Of a stretch of DNA of 16,256 nt, positions 14,495-16,256 are shown in pieces; the first letter of the stretch is position 1, and each line of letters begins with the position of its first letter. The DNA is from Pyrolobus sp964613695 (GTDB lineage Archaea > Thermoproteota > Thermoprotei_A > Sulfolobales > Pyrodictiaceae): NCBI GenBank assembly GCA_964613695.1, contig CAZTIR010000030.1, forward strand, positions 1 through 16,256, written 5' to 3'. The translations under genes were made by a program, and so were the position numbers. The notes below the pieces were generated by a model that saw only the letters and a program-made list of their open reading frames with translations, was not told the origin of the DNA and made no database searches.

Positions 14495-15181
14495 ATGAAG
14501 GCAGTCGTGGTTAGACATGGTTTTGGCCCGCTTAAGCCTGGAGTCGAGCGCCTCGTGGGCGAGTGCCGCTTCACGCTCCTCTACGACGGCCGCGTGGTTA
14601 CTTACACCCGCTCCTGTAGGGGAAACGTCCTCGAGGCTATCGTGCAGGGTGCGGAGCTAGAGGTTATACCAGCGCCCCCGGTCTTCGCGGAGCCGAGGCT
14701 CTCGAACCTAATCTCTATCGCCCTCCCCAAGCCCATTATCCTGGGGCCTGGCGCCAGCGCCTCGATAGACTCTTGTATTCCTATAGACATTGTCGTCACG
14801 GCAGGCGAGGTTATAGTCGATGTGGTGCCCGTTGTGAGAGTCAAGTACAGCCTCTATGGGGAGCCGGATCAGGGTCTGATAGCTCGTTACGTGAAGCTGG
14901 GTGAGTGTAACGGTCCCAGCGCTGCACTTCGCATCCACTTTAGAAACCTTGCTAGTAGGAGCGTTGTGGTGAGGAGGGTCGTGTTTCCCGCATTCATGCT
15001 CGACATCTGCTACTCCGAGAGCGGGGTGGATGCAGGCGCCCTCAGTGTTATAGTGACGGGGTTTGATGCTGCAGCCGTGCAGCCCGTGAGGGTCGAGAGG
15101 AGCGGGTGTAAACCGGCTCCAAAGCTCCTCAAGGCGCCGGTGTTCGAGAGGCAGCGTTTCGTAATGCTCTATGGCCTGTAG
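14495..15181 (+). CDS. DUF432-like archaeal protein of unknown function
   Basis: A 228-residue protein resembling the archaeal DUF432 family. The supporting segments are LPKPIILGPGASASIDSCIP (78-97), followed by PIDIVV, and VKYSLYGEPDQGLIARYVK (115-133); the '(K)Y.LYG....G...RY' signature is what I recognise. The rest is beta-rich, with many alternating Val/Ile strands and seven Cys spread along the chain, and without signal peptide or membrane segment. The function of the family is unknown to me. ATG 14495 follows a TATA-like box at about 40 bases and has no ribosome site. The gene is read towards NurA, about 120 bases downstream. Confidence 0.65.
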   Translation: MKAVVVRHGFGPLKPGVERLVGECRFTLLYDGRVVTYTRSCRGNVLEAIVQGAELEVIPAPPVFAEPRLSNLISIALPKPIILGPGASASIDSCIPIDIVVTAGEVIVDVVPVVRVKYSLYGEPDQGLIARYVKLGECNGPSAALRIHFRNLASRSVVVRRVVFPAFMLDICYSESGVDAGALSVIVTGFDAAAVQPVRVERSGCKPAPKLLKAPVFERQRFVMLYGL

Positions 15182-15241
15182 CTCCGGGGCTGTGTGGTAG
15201 TACGACTCTGCTTCCTTTGCGTCGGGTGGGGCGGGAGACCG

Positions 15242-15249
15242 ACATAAGG
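15242..15249 (+). promoter_or_regulatory. Possible TATA-like box of nurA
   Basis: CATAAGGTAATAC lies about 55 bases before ATG 15301 (46 before GTG 15292). It is the only AT-rich patch in the 119-base gap after the DUF432-like gene. The GGAGG at 15276-15280 and GGTG at 15291-15294 are the candidate ribosome sites. Confidence 0.3.
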
Positions 15250-15300
15250 TAATACTGTGATTATCGGGGAATACTGGAGGCCATCAAGACGGTGAACAGT

Positions 15301-16256
15301 ATGACGGGCGACTGGTTTATAGACGTGTATGCTTCCGCGCTCGAGAAGCTACTCTCTGACGTGAAGAAGGGGAGCCACGTGACTCCAAGGATATCCACGA
15401 GCAGCTGGTGGGTGTCTAAGCTACCGCCGCCGGAGAGAATGCCCGTAGCCGCGATAGACGGGGGAGGCGGCTACGAGCCTCTCGTGGGTGGCTCGGCGTT
15501 CTACATAACGAGGGCTATTGGTGTGTTCAGCGAGGTAGCCGAGCCCGTCAAAACCGTTGATGTGAAGTTGCTGCCAGTACGCGATTCTAAGGTTCTCGAC
15601 GCTCTCCGCTCCCTCACAGAGCATCGTGCAGCTCTCCGCGCGGTGGAGCGTTTGCCCAGCGGCTCCATACTCTTGATGGATGGTAGTTATCGTGCGCTAG
15701 TGTCCGCCACAATAGTCTCCATCAAGAGGGCGGCCTATGGTTACGTCAGCCTTGCTAGCCTCTATGCTGGCCTCTTTAGCCTCGAGCTTCTCTCGCTAGT
15801 GTATAGGGTGCTTAGTGTAGCTGCCCAGAAGGGTGTGACGGTAGCATACGTCTCGAAGGACTCGGGTTATAGGAGTTTCAAGGAGGCGATCCTACTCTTA
15901 GAGCTTGCAAAGATGGCCGAGGATCGAGGAATAGGCGATCTTGCAATGCTGGCTTTGAAGGCCTACAACCTGTACCCTATCGGGCGTCTGCGCGAGGAGC
16001 TGCTACACTGGAGGAGGCGTATAGACGATCCTCTTCTCCGTGTCGTGCTCGACATGATACTCGATATAGGGTACCGCGACACCACCTTCATAGACGATTT
16101 CGTCGGCGACTTGCCGGGTTATACTAGTGTGCTTGAGCTCTCCCTAGGCGGCCTATACGGGGCTAGCATAGAGAAGAGTGTTGAGAGGATGTGCGCACGT
16201 GTTGAAGAGTACCTTGGCGACAACGAGGCCGAGAACTGTAGGGGGTTAGCCTCTCA
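15301..16256 (+). CDS. nurA: NurA 5'-3' nuclease family protein (runs off the right edge)
   Basis: 318 residues of an open frame that continues past the window. The NurA domain is recognised by PVAAIDGGGGYEPLVGG (Asp 53 as first metal ligand), GSILLMDGSYRALV (Asp 127) and VTVAYVSKDSGYRSF (Lys 186, Asp 187), in the family's order and spacing. NurA is a manganese-dependent single-strand endonuclease and 5'-3' exonuclease that works with the HerA hexameric translocase and Mre11-Rad50 in archaeal DNA end resection. Further acidic and aromatic residues of the active site are expected beyond the edge. I start at ATG 15301, with GGTG 6 bases upstream; GTG 15292 is in frame and possible. The frame is closed upstream by TAA at 15250. 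Whether herA follows cannot be seen. Confidence 0.85.
   Translation, partial: MTGDWFIDVYASALEKLLSDVKKGSHVTPRISTSSWWVSKLPPPERMPVAAIDGGGGYEPLVGGSAFYITRAIGVFSEVAEPVKTVDVKLLPVRDSKVLDALRSLTEHRAALRAVERLPSGSILLMDGSYRALVSATIVSIKRAAYGYVSLASLYAGLFSLELLSLVYRVLSVAAQKGVTVAYVSKDSGYRSFKEAILLLELAKMAEDRGIGDLAMLALKAYNLYPIGRLREELLHWRRRIDDPLLRVVLDMILDIGYRDTTFIDDFVGDLPGYTSVLELSLGGLYGASIEKSVERMCARVEEYLGDNEAENCRGLAS

Noticed and set aside
1..16256. CRISPR array, insertion sequence, integrase, or defence island
   Set aside because: There are no regularly spaced repeats, transposase motifs or terminal inverted repeats. Gene content and codon use look like uniform chromosomal core.

Overview
The window looks like chromosome of a hyperthermophilic Thermoproteota (crenarchaeal) archaeon. 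It is GC-rich and favours AGG (Arg) and ATA (Ile) codons. It carries archaeal or crenarchaeal markers: Cren7 chromatin protein, archaeal DnaG, Kae1, archaeal-type TyrRS and a NurA nuclease. Several genes appear to start at TTG or GTG behind GGAGG/GGTG-type ribosome sites. A Desulfurococcales/Pyrodictiaceae-like source is my inference, not something I can prove here. A run of exactly 100 N (11301-11400) shows this is a draft scaffold.

Layout. Positions 1-10012 are read leftwards. Upstream to downstream they hold a TusA-like small protein and a degenerate double-thioredoxin (PDO-like) protein as a tight pair (10012-9113). Next comes a very long CcmF-type cytochrome c heme-ligation protein with its own TATA box (9000-5890), then a 1027-residue SF2 helicase resembling YprA/MrfA with an apparent YprB-like C-terminal domain (5827-2744). 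The block ends with Kae1 (tRNA t6A synthesis), tyrosyl-tRNA synthetase and the start of DnaG, packed closely as an information-processing cluster. Positions 10027-12549 are read rightwards: a RibD-C/ArfC-type riboflavin-pathway reductase, a 273-base GC-rich intergenic stretch with paired hairpins, a SagB-like nitroreductase broken by the assembly gap, Cren7, and a small unknown acidic protein. Positions 12546-14449 are read leftwards: a MetE-family barrel lacking zinc ligands, and a protein with an ABC/OLD-like Walker B segment but no P-loop. From 14495 rightwards come a DUF432-like protein and NurA, cut by the window edge.

How the genes relate. Kae1, TyrRS and DnaG are housekeeping genes for tRNA modification, tRNA charging and RNA processing/priming. 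CcmF implies c-type cytochromes and so membrane respiration, but none of its usual partners (CcmA-E, CcmH) is in view. The most interesting points are the helicase with a likely fused RNase H-like domain, the two-domain thioredoxin protein that has lost both CxxC sites and sits beside a TusA-like protein, and the structured region before the nitroreductase. I see no mobile element, CRISPR array, tRNA or rRNA gene.
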